A DNA stretch of 64,000 nt, taken from NCBI RefSeq assembly GCF_005145025.1, contig NZ_CP039697.1, positions 682,001-746,000 of the forward strand. Direction: 5' to 3'. The position numbers and the translations under genes are program-made. Origin of the DNA: Novosphingobium sp. EMRT-2 (lineage in GTDB: Bacteria; Pseudomonadota; Alphaproteobacteria; Sphingomonadales; Sphingomonadaceae). Shown one piece after another: positions 18,732 through 27,660 of the stretch (position 1 is the stretch's first letter; the number at the start of each line of letters is the position of its first letter). The notes beneath the pieces were generated by a model, which was given only the letters and a program-made list of their open reading frames with translations, had not been told where the DNA came from and did not search any database.

Positions 18732-19616
18732 ATGAGCCCGGCGGAAATCACCTACGAGACGGACACCCCGGTGCGCTACGATGTGCGCGACGGCGCGGCG
18801 TGGATCACGATGGACCGGCCGCGCTACAACAACGCGCAGAATAGCCAGATGACCTACGCGCTCGATGCGGCGTTCCGGCGCGCGGTCGACGATCCCGCGG
18901 TGAAGGTGATCGTGCTGGCCGGTTCCGGCAAGCACTTCAGCGCCGGGCACGACATCGGCACCCCCGGGCGCGATGTGGCGCGCAGCTTCGATCGCGCGCA
19001 CCTGCTGCCCGATCACGTCGGCCGCCCCGGCGCCGAGATGCTCTACACCCGCGAACAGGAAGTTTATCTCGGCATGTGCCGGCGCTGGCGCGATGTGACC
19101 AAGCCCACCATCGCGATGGTGCAGGGCGCGTGCATTGCCGGCGGGCTGATGCTGGCCTGGGTGTGCGATCTGATCGTCGCTTCGGACGATGCGTTCTTCC
19201 AGGACCCGGTCTCGCGCCTGATGGGCATTCCGGGTGTCGAATACTTTGCGCATGCGTTCGAGCTGCCGCCCCGCGTCGCCAAGGAATTCCTGCTGCTGGG
19301 CGATCGGATGCCGGCACAGCGCGCTTATGATCTCGGCATGGTCAACCTCGTCGTCCCGCGCGACGAACTGGAGCAGGCGACCACGGCGATGGCGGCGAAG
19401 CTTGCGGCCCAGGCCTCGCTGGGCATGTGGCTTACCAAACAGGCGGTGAATCACGTGGAAGACCTGCGCGGCAAGCGCTCCGCCATGGATGCCGCTTTCC
19501 ACATGCACCACTTCGCCCATGCGCAGAACGATCTCGTCACCGGTCACGCGCTGGGCGGCGTCACCGGCAAGAGCGCGGCGGCGGACAACAAGGCGGGCGA
19601 AAAGGCGGGCGCATGA
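18732..19616 (+). CDS. Enoyl-CoA hydratase/isomerase family protein
   Basis: About 294 residues; ATG 18732 is preferred over GTG 18726 because of GGAG seven bases upstream. Crotonase fold: LAGSGKHFSAGHDIG (oxyanion hole), IAMVQGACIAGGLMLAWVCDLIVASDDAFFQDPV. Both catalytic glutamates of classical enoyl-CoA hydratase are absent (GGLML instead of GxEL, QDPV instead of PEI), so simple hydration is doubtful. It is the first gene of the operon 18732-31842 and overlaps ipdC by four bases. A steroid ring-degradation step is likely but the exact reaction is unknown. Confidence 0.88.
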   Translation: MSPAEITYETDTPVRYDVRDGAAWITMDRPRYNNAQNSQMTYALDAAFRRAVDDPAVKVIVLAGSGKHFSAGHDIGTPGRDVARSFDRAHLLPDHVGRPGAEMLYTREQEVYLGMCRRWRDVTKPTIAMVQGACIAGGLMLAWVCDLIVASDDAFFQDPVSRLMGIPGVEYFAHAFELPPRVAKEFLLLGDRMPAQRAYDLGMVNLVVPRDELEQATTAMAAKLAAQASLGMWLTKQAVNHVEDLRGKRSAMDAAFHMHHFAHAQNDLVTGHALGGVTGKSAAADNKAGEKAGA

Positions 19617-20716
19617 CCGATCCGCTCGCCACGCCTCTTGCCGCGCTGCTCGGCTGCCGGCTGCCGGTGATCCAGACCGCGATGGGCTGGATCGCCGAGC
19701 CGGCGCTGGTCGCGGCGACGGTGGAGGCGGGCGGCTTCGGCTTCCTGGGCGCGGCGGTGATGACGCCGGGCGAGGCGGCCGACAAGATCGCGGTGCTGTG
19801 CGGCCTGACTGCGCATCCGTTCGGCGTAAACTTCCATATGTTCCAGCCGGGCGCGGCCGATCTGGTGGAAATCATCGTCGCCAACCGCGATCGGGTGCGG
19901 GCGGTGAGCTTCGGACGGGGGCCGGACGCGAAGATGATCGCCCGCTTCCGCGATGCGGGTATCCTTTGTGTGCCGACGGTGGGCGCGGTGAAGCACGCGC
20001 GCAAGATGGCCGAACTGGGCGTGGATATGGTTGTGGTGCAGGGCGCCGAGGGCGGCGGGCACACCGGTGCGGTGGCGACCACGGTGCTGCTACCGCAGGT
20101 GCTCGACAGCGTGGGCATTCCCGTCGTTGCCGCCGGAGGCTTCGCCGACGGACGTGGGCTGGCGGCGGCGCTGGCTTGGGGCGCGGCCGGCGTGGCCATG
20201 GGCACGCGCTTCCTGATGACGCGCGAGAGCCCGGTGCCTGACGCGGTCAAGCAGCGCTACCTTGCCGCCGGGACCGACGACATCGAGGTTACGCGCACGG
20301 TGGATGGTCTGCCGCAGCGGATGATCCGCAACAAGGCGTTGACCCGCCTGGCCGTCGGCGGCGCGCTGGCCTCATGGCGCAACGCGGTCTCCGCTGGCCT
20401 TGCGATTAAGCGTGCCACCGGCGCATCCTGGGGCGAAATCCTGCGCGCGGCGCAAGGGATGCGTGTGCACGGCGGCTTGACGCTCGCGCAGGCGATGCGT
20501 GCTGCCGCCGCGCCGATGCTGATCCAGCGCGCTGTGGTATCGGGTGACAGTGAGGCTGGGCTGATGGCCACCGGTCAGGTCGCCGGGCGCCTTTCCGATC
20601 TCCCCTCGGTAGCTGACCTGCTCGCTGCGATCGAACATGACGCGCGCGCGCGGCTGGCCGCGCTGTCGCCTGACCCCACGCCCTTGAGCCCCAACCACTT
20701 GAGGATGTCCGCCTGA
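19613..20716 (+). CDS. ipdC: Flavin-dependent IpdC-type enzyme (nitronate monooxygenase family)
   Basis: 367 residues. TIM-barrel FMN protein of the 2-nitropropane-dioxygenase family with LPVIQTAMGWIAEPALV, PTVGAVKHARKM, VVQGAEGGGHTGAVATTVLLP and AAGGFADGRGLAAALAWGAAGVAMGTRFLMT, a pattern close to mycobacterial IpdC (Rv3553). IpdC acts in steroid C/D-ring breakdown between HIP-CoA beta-oxidation and ring opening. Position between crotonase genes and the overlap with both (ATGA at 19613 and 20714-20718) support this over a true nitronate monooxygenase. Confidence 0.92.
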   Translation: MTDPLATPLAALLGCRLPVIQTAMGWIAEPALVAATVEAGGFGFLGAAVMTPGEAADKIAVLCGLTAHPFGVNFHMFQPGAADLVEIIVANRDRVRAVSFGRGPDAKMIARFRDAGILCVPTVGAVKHARKMAELGVDMVVVQGAEGGGHTGAVATTVLLPQVLDSVGIPVVAAGGFADGRGLAAALAWGAAGVAMGTRFLMTRESPVPDAVKQRYLAAGTDDIEVTRTVDGLPQRMIRNKALTRLAVGGALASWRNAVSAGLAIKRATGASWGEILRAAQGMRVHGGLTLAQAMRAAAAPMLIQRAVVSGDSEAGLMATGQVAGRLSDLPSVADLLAAIEHDARARLAALSPDPTPLSPNHLRMSA

Positions 20717-21465
20717 TGCCGGTCCGAATCCATGTCGCCGACCGTATCGGCGAGATCATTTTCGATCATCCGCCCGTGAACGCGCTGGGCAGCGCGGCCT
20801 GGAACGAAGTGCCCGACATCGTGACCGCGATGGGGCGTGATCCCGACGTGCGCTGCGTGCTGATCCGCGCGGAAGGGCGCGGCTTCTGTGGCGGCGTGGA
20901 TATCAAGGAGATGCAAGCGCATCCCGAACGGATCGTGGCGCTCAATCGCGGCAATTTCCGCACGTTCCAGGCGGTGCGCGCGTGCGAGGTGCCCGTGGTC
21001 AGCGCGGTGCATGGCTTCATCATCGGATCGGGCATCGGCATCTGCGGCGCGTCCGATGTGGTGATCGCGGCCGATGACGCGTTCTTTTCGCTGCCCGAGG
21101 TCGATCGCGGCGCGATGGGCGGGGCCAGCCACCTGATGCGGATGTTCCCCCTGCAGAAAGTGCGGGCCGCGTTCTTCACCGGCGGCCGGATAGACGCGGC
21201 GGAGGCCTGGCGCCTTGGCGCGGTCGAAAAGGTCGTCCCGCGTGAAAGCCTGGTCGCGGAAGCGCGGGCGTTCTGCGCGGTGATCGCGGGCAAGAGCCGC
21301 AAGGCGCTGGTCACGGCCAAGGAAGCGTTGAACGGCATCGAGCCGCGCGATGTCGATCATGGCTATCGCTTCGAGCAGGGCTTCACCCTCGAGATGTATC
21401 TTCACGAGGACAGCCAGCGCGCGCGCGATGCCTTCGTGGATACCGGCAAGGCGGCGGCGTTCTGA
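20716..21465 (+). CDS. echA20: Steroid D-ring hydrolase (EchA20-type crotonase)
   Basis: 249 residues, same length as mycobacterial EchA20 and similar throughout: DHPPVNALGSAAWNEV, LIRAEGRGFCGGVDIKEMQ, LPEVDRGAMGGASHLMR, TAKEALNGIEPRDVDHGYRFEQGFTLEMYL. The family lacks the first crotonase Glu (here GSGIGI) and keeps the second (LPEV), as here. EchA20 hydrolytically opens ring D of the HIEC-CoA intermediate. Starts with ATG overlapping the ipdC stop; the next gene starts two bases after its stop. Confidence 0.93.
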   Translation: MPVRIHVADRIGEIIFDHPPVNALGSAAWNEVPDIVTAMGRDPDVRCVLIRAEGRGFCGGVDIKEMQAHPERIVALNRGNFRTFQAVRACEVPVVSAVHGFIIGSGIGICGASDVVIAADDAFFSLPEVDRGAMGGASHLMRMFPLQKVRAAFFTGGRIDAAEAWRLGAVEKVVPRESLVAEARAFCAVIAGKSRKALVTAKEALNGIEPRDVDHGYRFEQGFTLEMYLHEDSQRARDAFVDTGKAAAF

Positions 21466-21467
21466 CC

Positions 21468-22628
21468 ATGGACATTCGCTATACGCCCGAGGAGCAGGCC
21501 TTCCGCGTCGAAGTGCGGCGCTGGATGGCGGCGCATGTTCCCGCGCAACCGCTTCCCGATTTCGATTCCACGCGCGAAGGCTTCGAAGCGCATCGCCAGT
21601 GGGAGCGCACGCTGCACGCGGGCGGCTGGGGCATGGTCACCTGGCCGGTCGAATATGGCGGGCGCGGGCTCGACCTGATCCGCTGGCTGATCTTCGAGGA
21701 GGAATATTATCGCGCGGGTGCTCCGGGGCGGGTCAACCAGAACGGCATCTTCCTGCTAGGCCCGACGCTGATCGAATACGGCACGCCCGAGCAGAAGGCC
21801 CGGTTCCTGCCGGCAATGGCGGCGGGCGACCATATCTGGGCGCAGGCCTGGTCCGAGCCGGGCGCGGGCAGCGACTTGGCCGGCGTGCGTTCTACCGCCG
21901 TTCGCGATGGCGATGATTACGTCCTGTCTGGTCACAAGATTTGGTCCTCGCGCGCGGTCCATGCGGACTGGGCGTTCGGCCTTTTCCGCGCGCCGGGCAG
22001 CGAGCGGCACAAGGGGTTGTCGCTGATCCTGTTCCCGCTCGATGCGGCGGGCGTCACCGTGCGGCCGATCCAGCGCCTCGACGGAAAGCCCGTCTTCGCC
22101 GAGCTGTTCCTCGATAACGTGCGCGTGCCCGTTGCGAACCGCCTGGGCGACGAAGGGCAGGGCTGGGCGGTGTGCATGTCCACCGCCGGGTTCGAGCGCG
22201 GGCTGATGCTGCGCAGCCCGGCGCGATTCCAGGTTGCGGCGGCGAAGCTGGTCGATCTGTACCGCGCGCGCGCTGGCGCGGCCGATCCGGCGTTGGGTGC
22301 CGCGGTGGCGCAGGCGTGGATGGACGCCGATGCCTATGCGCTGTCGATCTATGCCACCGCCAGCCGGCTGATGGCCGGCGGGACGATCGGGCCGGAAACC
22401 AGCACCAACAAGATATTCTGGTCCGAGTTGGATCTCGACCTGCACAAGACCGCGCTGGCGTTGCTCGGTGCCGAGGCGGAACTGACCGCCGCCGCGCCCG
22501 ATGCTTCCGCCGATGTGGGCGACTGGCTCGACGGTTACATCTTCTCGCTGGCCGGTCCGATCTATGCTGGCGCCAACGAAATCCAGCGCAACATCATCGC
22601 CGAGCGGATGCTCGGCCTACCGAGGTGA
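21468..22628 (+). CDS. Acyl-CoA dehydrogenase, FadE30-like
   Basis: 386 residues. Motifs: WPVEYGGRGLDLIRWLIFEEEYYRAGAPGRVN, WSEPGAGSDLAGV, GHKIWSS, and the end YAGANEIQRNIIAERMLGLPR, very like mycobacterial FadE30, which desaturates HIP-CoA. The usual C-terminal catalytic Glu is Ala (YAGAN); Glu243 in the GFERG motif is the candidate base. Forms a pair with the short dehydrogenase that starts four bases after it. Inferred role: first beta-oxidation step on HIP-CoA or a later ring-derived acyl-CoA. Confidence 0.9.
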   Translation: MDIRYTPEEQAFRVEVRRWMAAHVPAQPLPDFDSTREGFEAHRQWERTLHAGGWGMVTWPVEYGGRGLDLIRWLIFEEEYYRAGAPGRVNQNGIFLLGPTLIEYGTPEQKARFLPAMAAGDHIWAQAWSEPGAGSDLAGVRSTAVRDGDDYVLSGHKIWSSRAVHADWAFGLFRAPGSERHKGLSLILFPLDAAGVTVRPIQRLDGKPVFAELFLDNVRVPVANRLGDEGQGWAVCMSTAGFERGLMLRSPARFQVAAAKLVDLYRARAGAADPALGAAVAQAWMDADAYALSIYATASRLMAGGTIGPETSTNKIFWSELDLDLHKTALALLGAEAELTAAAPDASADVGDWLDGYIFSLAGPIYAGANEIQRNIIAERMLGLPR

Positions 22629-22632
22629 TGGC

Positions 22633-23667
22633 ATGGACTTCCGCCTGACCGACGAACAGACGATGCTGGCCGAAGCCGTCGGCGCTTTGCTGCACGATTG
22701 CTGCAGCGGCGCGGACTTGCGCCGATTGCTGGAAAGTGGCGCGGCGCGCGATGCCGGGCGCTGGGCGCAGATCGAGGCGATGGGCCTGCCGCTGATGCTC
22801 GCGCCGGAAGCGCGCGGCGGCAGCGGGCTGGGGATGGTCGAGATGGCGCTGGTCGCGATCGCCTGCGGCCATGCCGCGCTGCCCGAACCGCTGGTGGAGC
22901 ACGCGGGCATCGCCGTGCCGGCGCTGGTGGCGGCCGGGCGCGACGTTCCGGCGGGCACCGTTGCGGTCGGCCATCCGGTTAACCCGTTCGTCGCCGATGC
23001 CGATACCGCCGAAGCGCTGTTGCTGGCGGATGGGGATGCGATGCATCTGGTGCCGCGTGCTGCGGTAACGCTGGTGCGGCAGGACAGCATCGATCCCTTC
23101 CGCCGCCTGTTCCGCGTGGACTGGAAGCCCGCGCCCGCAACGCGCACCGGTGGCGCCGCGCTGTGGGAGGCGGCATTGGAGCGGGGTGCGCTGTTGGCGG
23201 CGGCGCAATTGCTGGGCTTGGCGCAGCGCGCGGTCGATATTTCCGTGGCCTATACGAAGGAGCGTCAGCAATTCGGCAAGCCGATCGGGTCGTTCCAGGC
23301 GGTGAAGCACCATCTGGCGTCGGCGCAGGTGAAGATAGAATTTGCGCGGCCGGTGGTGCTGGCGGCGGCGGCGCTGCCCGCTTCGTCGCTCGCCCGCGCC
23401 CGGGTCAGCCATGCCAAGCTTGCCGCGCAGGCCGCCGCAGACGCGGCCAGCCATGCCGCCGTACAGGTCCACGGGGCGATGGGCTATTCGTGGGAGGTCG
23501 ACGTGCATTTCGTGCTCAAGCGGGCGCTGGCGCTGGGGCAGGCGTGGGGCACGCCTGGCTTTCACCGCGCGCGCGTGGCTGAGCACATGCTTTCCGCGCC
23601 GCTGGGTCCGGATCGTACCTTCGACGCGGTACCGCTGCAGCAGGAGGCGCGCAGTGAAGCCGCTTGA
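22633..23667 (+). CDS. Acyl-CoA dehydrogenase, short subunit
   Basis: 344 residues starting MDFRLTDEQTML. N-terminal domain LMLAPEARGGSGLGMVEMALVAIACGHAALPEPL; reduced middle domain without the SEPGSGSD flavin loop; C-terminal ERQQFGKPIGSFQAVKHHLA and VQVHGAMGYSWEVDVHFVLKR. This is the layout of the second subunit of heteromeric steroid dehydrogenases (FadE31-33 style). The gene overlaps the ligase start by 14 bases. A second such long/short pair is at 4709-6891. Confidence 0.88.
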   Translation: MDFRLTDEQTMLAEAVGALLHDCCSGADLRRLLESGAARDAGRWAQIEAMGLPLMLAPEARGGSGLGMVEMALVAIACGHAALPEPLVEHAGIAVPALVAAGRDVPAGTVAVGHPVNPFVADADTAEALLLADGDAMHLVPRAAVTLVRQDSIDPFRRLFRVDWKPAPATRTGGAALWEAALERGALLAAAQLLGLAQRAVDISVAYTKERQQFGKPIGSFQAVKHHLASAQVKIEFARPVVLAAAALPASSLARARVSHAKLAAQAAADAASHAAVQVHGAMGYSWEVDVHFVLKRALALGQAWGTPGFHRARVAEHMLSAPLGPDRTFDAVPLQQEARSEAA

Positions 23668-25279
23668 GATCGCCCGCTCGTTGCGCGCCGATCCGGATGA
23701 TGCCGCGCGCTATCGCGCTGCCGGCTGGTGGAGCGACCGGACGCTGTCCGCCCGCATCGCCGAACTCGCCGCGACGCGGCCCGATGCTGTCGCTTGGATC
23801 ACTCCGGAAGGCCACTGCACTTGGCGCGCCTATGATCGCGCGGCGACGCGGATCGCCGCGCTGATCGCCGGACGCGGCCTGGCGCCCGGCGCGCGCGTCG
23901 CGGTGCTGTTGCCCGATGGACCGGCGGTCCACGCCGCGCTGCTTGGCGTCGAGCGCGCTGGCATGGTTGCGGTCGGCATCGGCGCGCGCGCGGGCGTGGC
24001 CGAGGTGGCGCACCTGCTCAAGCGCACCGGTGCCACGCTGCTGATCGCGCACGCGCGCCAGCGCGATCGCTCGCTGGAAGAACTGGTTGCTGCGGTGCGC
24101 GGACAGGGTGCGCCGCTTGCCGACACACTGGTGTTGCCCGATCTGATTGCCGAACCCGGCTGGTGCGACGGCCCCGTTGCCGATCACGCGCCGTTCCCGG
24201 TCGGCGATCCCGACACGCTGTTTCTCATCAATTCCACTTCCGGTACCACTGGCATGCCCAAATGCGTGATGCACACGCAGAACCGGTGGTTCTATTTCCA
24301 CCGCCTTGCGGCCGAAGCGGGACGGTTCGGGGACGGCGAGGTGTTCCTCGGGGCTGTTCCGATGCCGTTCGGCTTCGGCCTGTGGACGTCGCATTTCTCG
24401 CCCGCCGCGCTGGGATGCTCCACGGTGGTATTGCCGAAGTTCGATGCTGGCACAGCGCTCGACATGATTGCGCGCGAGCGGGTGACGGTGCTGTGCTGTG
24501 TGTCCACCCAGTTCATCATGCTGCTGAACGAACAGGCGGAACGTCCGCGCGATCTCTCGTCGCTCAAGTGCATGTTCACCGGTGGCGAGGCGGTCCCTTA
24601 TCGGCGCGCGGCGGAGTTCGAGGACGTGACCGGCGCCGCCGTGCTGCAGTTCTATGGCTCGAACGAGACCGGCGCGCTCAGCCACACCACCGCCGCCGAC
24701 ACGCGCGACCGCCGCCTTACCACCGCCGGCCAGGTCATCCCCGAGATGGGCGTGCGTCTGTTCGATCCCGCCACCGGTGCGGAGGTGGAAGGACGCGGAC
24801 AGCCAGCCTGCAAGGGGCCGGCCACCTGCCTCGGCTACTGGGACGACGACGAGGCGAATGCCAGGCTGTTCACCCCGGACGGCTGGATGCTCATGGGCGA
24901 CATCGTCGAGGTCGATGGCGACGGCTATCTGCGCGTTGTTGGCCGCACGTCCGAATTCATCATTCGCGGCGGCAAGAACCTGTCCGCGCCCGCGATCGAG
25001 GCGGAGGTGGCGACGCACCCCGCGGTGGCCCTGGTTGCCGCCGTCCCGGCGCCCGACCCGGTGTTCGGTGAGCGCGTGTGCATCTATGTCGCCCCGCGCC
25101 CCGGGCAGACGGTGGCGCTGGAAGAGATCACCGCGCACCTCGCGAAACGCGGCGTCTCGCGCGAATGGTTCCCCGAATATCTCGTCCTGATGGACGACCT
25201 GCCGCGCTCGTCGGGCGGCAAGGTCGCCAAGGGCGAACTCGCCGCCGATGCGAAGAAGCGCTGGGCGGTGCCGGCATGA
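23654..25279 (+). CDS. Acyl-CoA synthetase (AMP-forming), FadD3-like by context
   Basis: 541 residues from GTG 23654 behind CAGGAGG. ANL-superfamily core: INSTSGTTGMPKCVMHT (P-loop), FYGSNETGALS, LMGDIVEVDGDGYLRVVGRTSEFIIRGGKNLSAPAIE, and the catalytic lysine region SSGGKVAKGEL. Activates a carboxylate to its CoA thioester via an adenylate. In this operon the natural candidate is HIP-CoA ligase (FadD3 role), but similarity to cyclohexanecarboxylate- or other cyclic acid-CoA ligases is equally visible, so the substrate remains inference. Confidence 0.87.
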   Translation: MKPLEIARSLRADPDDAARYRAAGWWSDRTLSARIAELAATRPDAVAWITPEGHCTWRAYDRAATRIAALIAGRGLAPGARVAVLLPDGPAVHAALLGVERAGMVAVGIGARAGVAEVAHLLKRTGATLLIAHARQRDRSLEELVAAVRGQGAPLADTLVLPDLIAEPGWCDGPVADHAPFPVGDPDTLFLINSTSGTTGMPKCVMHTQNRWFYFHRLAAEAGRFGDGEVFLGAVPMPFGFGLWTSHFSPAALGCSTVVLPKFDAGTALDMIARERVTVLCCVSTQFIMLLNEQAERPRDLSSLKCMFTGGEAVPYRRAAEFEDVTGAAVLQFYGSNETGALSHTTAADTRDRRLTTAGQVIPEMGVRLFDPATGAEVEGRGQPACKGPATCLGYWDDDEANARLFTPDGWMLMGDIVEVDGDGYLRVVGRTSEFIIRGGKNLSAPAIEAEVATHPAVALVAAVPAPDPVFGERVCIYVAPRPGQTVALEEITAHLAKRGVSREWFPEYLVLMDDLPRSSGGKVAKGELAADAKKRWAVPA

Positions 25280-26073
25280 CATACCAGAACATCAAACTCG
25301 CCCTGGAAGGCCGCATCGCCCGCGTCACGCTGGCGCGGCCGGACAAGCTCAACCCGCTCGATTGGTCCACGGTCAAGGAACTGAAGGCCGTAGTTGCGCG
25401 GATCGAGGCCGAGCCGGGCATCGATTTCGTGCTGCTGACCGGCGAGGGACGCAGCTTTTCGGCTGGCGGCGATCTTGACGGGTATGTCCGGCTCTATCGT
25501 GATCCGCCCGCGTTTCAGGCGTTTCTCGACGATTTCCACGCGATGCTGACCGGCATCGAGCAGGCGCGGGCGGTGTGGATCGCGGCGGTCAACGGAGTCT
25601 GTGTCGCGGGCGGGATCGAACTGCTGCTCGCCTGCGACATGGCGATCGCGGCGGAAAGCGCGAGGATCGGCGACGGGCATCTGAACTTCGGCCAGTTGCC
25701 CGGCGCCGGTGGGTCGCAGCGGCTGCCCCGCGCGATCGGCCTGCTGCGGGCGAAGCACCTGATGTTGACCGGCGAACTGCTGGATGCGCGGACAAGCGAG
25801 GCGTGGGGGCTGGTCACGAAAGTCGTGCCCGACGCCGACCTTCTCGCCGAGGCCGAAACGTGGATCGCGGGCATGGCGACCAAGAGTGCGGTTGGCCTCG
25901 CCGGCGCCAAGCGCCTCGCCAACATGACGCTCGATACGCCCTACGAGGAAGGCCTGCGGCAGGAGATCGCGTTCGTCCACCGCTACGCCACCACCGAACC
26001 CGACGCCACCGAGGGCCTCATGGCCTTCAAGGAGAAACGTGCGCCAAACTTTGGCGCGCGGAAGGAAGACTGA
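25276..26073 (+). CDS. Enoyl-CoA hydratase/isomerase family protein
   Basis: 265 residues. Crotonase motifs LLTGEGRSFSAGGDLDGY, NGVCVAGGIELLLACDMAIAAESARIG, LPGAGGSQRLPRAIG. The first catalytic Glu is present (GIEL) but the second position is Gly-His (GDGHLNFG) instead of Pro-Glu, so it may be an isomerase or hydrolase rather than a hydratase. Overlaps the ligase by four bases and precedes the Ltp-like gene by four bases. Substrate unknown; likely a side-chain or ring-derived enoyl-CoA. Confidence 0.88.
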   Translation: MTYQNIKLALEGRIARVTLARPDKLNPLDWSTVKELKAVVARIEAEPGIDFVLLTGEGRSFSAGGDLDGYVRLYRDPPAFQAFLDDFHAMLTGIEQARAVWIAAVNGVCVAGGIELLLACDMAIAAESARIGDGHLNFGQLPGAGGSQRLPRAIGLLRAKHLMLTGELLDARTSEAWGLVTKVVPDADLLAEAETWIAGMATKSAVGLAGAKRLANMTLDTPYEEGLRQEIAFVHRYATTEPDATEGLMAFKEKRAPNFGARKED

Positions 26074-26077
26074 CCAC

Positions 26078-27235
26078 ATGTACAAGTTGCGCGACAAGTA
26101 TGCGATCGCCGGGATCGGCAACACCGAATACAGCAAGTTCTCCGGCCGCACGGTGCGAAGCCTTGCGACCGAAGCCTGCCTCAAGGCGATCGAGGACGCC
26201 GGGCTGACCGTCGGCGATATCGACGGCATCGTCAGCTTCAACTTCAACGACAGCGCGCCCGCGATCGGCGTCGCCACCGAGATGGGCATCGAGAACGCCG
26301 GCTATGCGGTCGACTATGCCGCTGGGGGAAACGGCGCGAACCTGATCACGCTGGCCGCCACCGCCGCGATCGAGGCGGGGCTGGCCAAGAATGTAGTCTG
26401 CTTCCGCGCGATGAACGGCCGTTCGGGCTTCCGCCTCGGCGGCGGACGCGACATGTCGGCCTACGGCGTCACCCAATACACAGCCCCGCTGGGCTGGATT
26501 ACGTATCCGCAGGCGATGGCGATGTGGGCGCGGCGCCACATGATCGACTACGGCACCACCGAGGAACACTGGGCCGAGATTGCCACCACCTTCCGCGCCA
26601 ACGCGGTGCGGAACGAGCGCGCGATGCAGCGCACGCCGATGAGCAAGGACGATTACTACAACTCGCGCTTCATCGTCGATCCGTTCCGGATGTACGACAT
26701 CTGCCTGGAAAGCGACGGTGCCTGCGCGGTGGTCATCACCGCGGCCGAACACGCGCGCGATCTGCGGCACAAGCCGGTCTATATCATGGGCGGCGCCTAC
26801 GGCGGCGGACCGACGCAGGGCGACGACCTGTTCGACGCGATCCGCTGGCCCAGCCATTCGCACAACTGCTTCAAGTACCTGGCCCATGATCTGTGGGGCA
26901 GCGCCGGCATCGGTCCGAAGGACGTCGATGTTGCCGAAATCTATGACTGCTTCACCTACAGCGTGCTGATGGCGCTGGAAGGCCTGGGCTTCTGCAAGGA
27001 AGGCGAAGGCGGCCCGTTCGTGATGGACGGCCGCATCGCCCCGGGTGGCGAACTGCCGCTCAATACCCACGGCGGCCTGCTGTCTGAGGCCTATATCCAC
27101 GGCTTCAACCACGTGACCGAGGCGGTCGAGCAGCTGCGCGGCACGGCCGGCGTGCGCCAGGTGGAAGGCGCGGAGATCGCACTCACCACCGCTGGGGCGA
27201 TGACCTGCGGCAGCGCCATGATCCTGAGGAACTGA
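26078..27235 (+). CDS. Thiolase-fold lipid-transfer-type protein (Ltp aldolase-like)
   Basis: 385 residues of the SCP-x/thiolase-like family: YAIAGIGNTEYSKFSGRTVRSLATEAC, DVDVAEIYDCFTYSVLMALEGLGFCKEGEGG, LPLNTHGGLLSEAYIHGFNHVTEAVEQLRGTAG. It lacks the nucleophilic CxS of true thiolases. Homologues such as Ltp2 are retro-aldolases that need a DUF35 partner and release the last part of a steroid side chain. The very next gene encodes a DUF35 protein, supporting an aldolase complex. Confidence 0.9.
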   Translation: MYKLRDKYAIAGIGNTEYSKFSGRTVRSLATEACLKAIEDAGLTVGDIDGIVSFNFNDSAPAIGVATEMGIENAGYAVDYAAGGNGANLITLAATAAIEAGLAKNVVCFRAMNGRSGFRLGGGRDMSAYGVTQYTAPLGWITYPQAMAMWARRHMIDYGTTEEHWAEIATTFRANAVRNERAMQRTPMSKDDYYNSRFIVDPFRMYDICLESDGACAVVITAAEHARDLRHKPVYIMGGAYGGGPTQGDDLFDAIRWPSHSHNCFKYLAHDLWGSAGIGPKDVDVAEIYDCFTYSVLMALEGLGFCKEGEGGPFVMDGRIAPGGELPLNTHGGLLSEAYIHGFNHVTEAVEQLRGTAGVRQVEGAEIALTTAGAMTCGSAMILRN

Positions 27236-27238
27236 TCG

Positions 27239-27658
27239 ATGTTTCAACCCACTGCCTATGCCAAGCCGCTGCCGGTTCCCGATCCCGAAAGCACGCCGTT
27301 CTGGGACGGGATGCGCGAAGGCCATCTGATGCTCCAGCGTTCGTCGGCCGGCGAATATCTGTTCCCGCCGGTGACGTTCAGCCCCGGATCGCTCGAACGC
27401 CCGGAATGGGTGGAGGCAAGCGGCAAGGGCACGGTGTTCAGCTGGATCGTGGTGCGCCATCCGGTCCCGCGCGACGTCTATGCCGACGAGGTGCCCTACG
27501 TCGTTGCGCTGATCGCGCTCGAAGAAGGCTGCCGCATGACCGGCAACCTGGTGGATATCGCGCCGGAGGATGTGCGCGCCGGAATGCCGGTCGAGATCGT
27601 CTACAACCGCGTCACGCCGGAGATCACGCTGCCGGCGTTCCGCCCGGCGAAGGGGTAA
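27239..27658 (+). CDS. DUF35 OB-fold protein without zinc-ribbon cysteines
   Basis: 139 residues. Architecture of DUF35: a short N-terminal helix (FWDGMREGHLML), the region where a CxxC...CxxC rubredoxin-like zinc ribbon usually sits, then an OB fold (GKGTVFSWIVVRHPVPR, PYVVALIALEEGCRMTGNL). Here the ribbon is gone: residues 33-51 read without any Cys, with Ser at expected positions; the only Cys is in the OB fold. Three bases after the Ltp-like gene, so it is the expected partner for complex formation and CoA-substrate handling. Confidence 0.88.
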   Translation: MFQPTAYAKPLPVPDPESTPFWDGMREGHLMLQRSSAGEYLFPPVTFSPGSLERPEWVEASGKGTVFSWIVVRHPVPRDVYADEVPYVVALIALEEGCRMTGNLVDIAPEDVRAGMPVEIVYNRVTPEITLPAFRPAKG

Positions 27659-27660
27659 CC

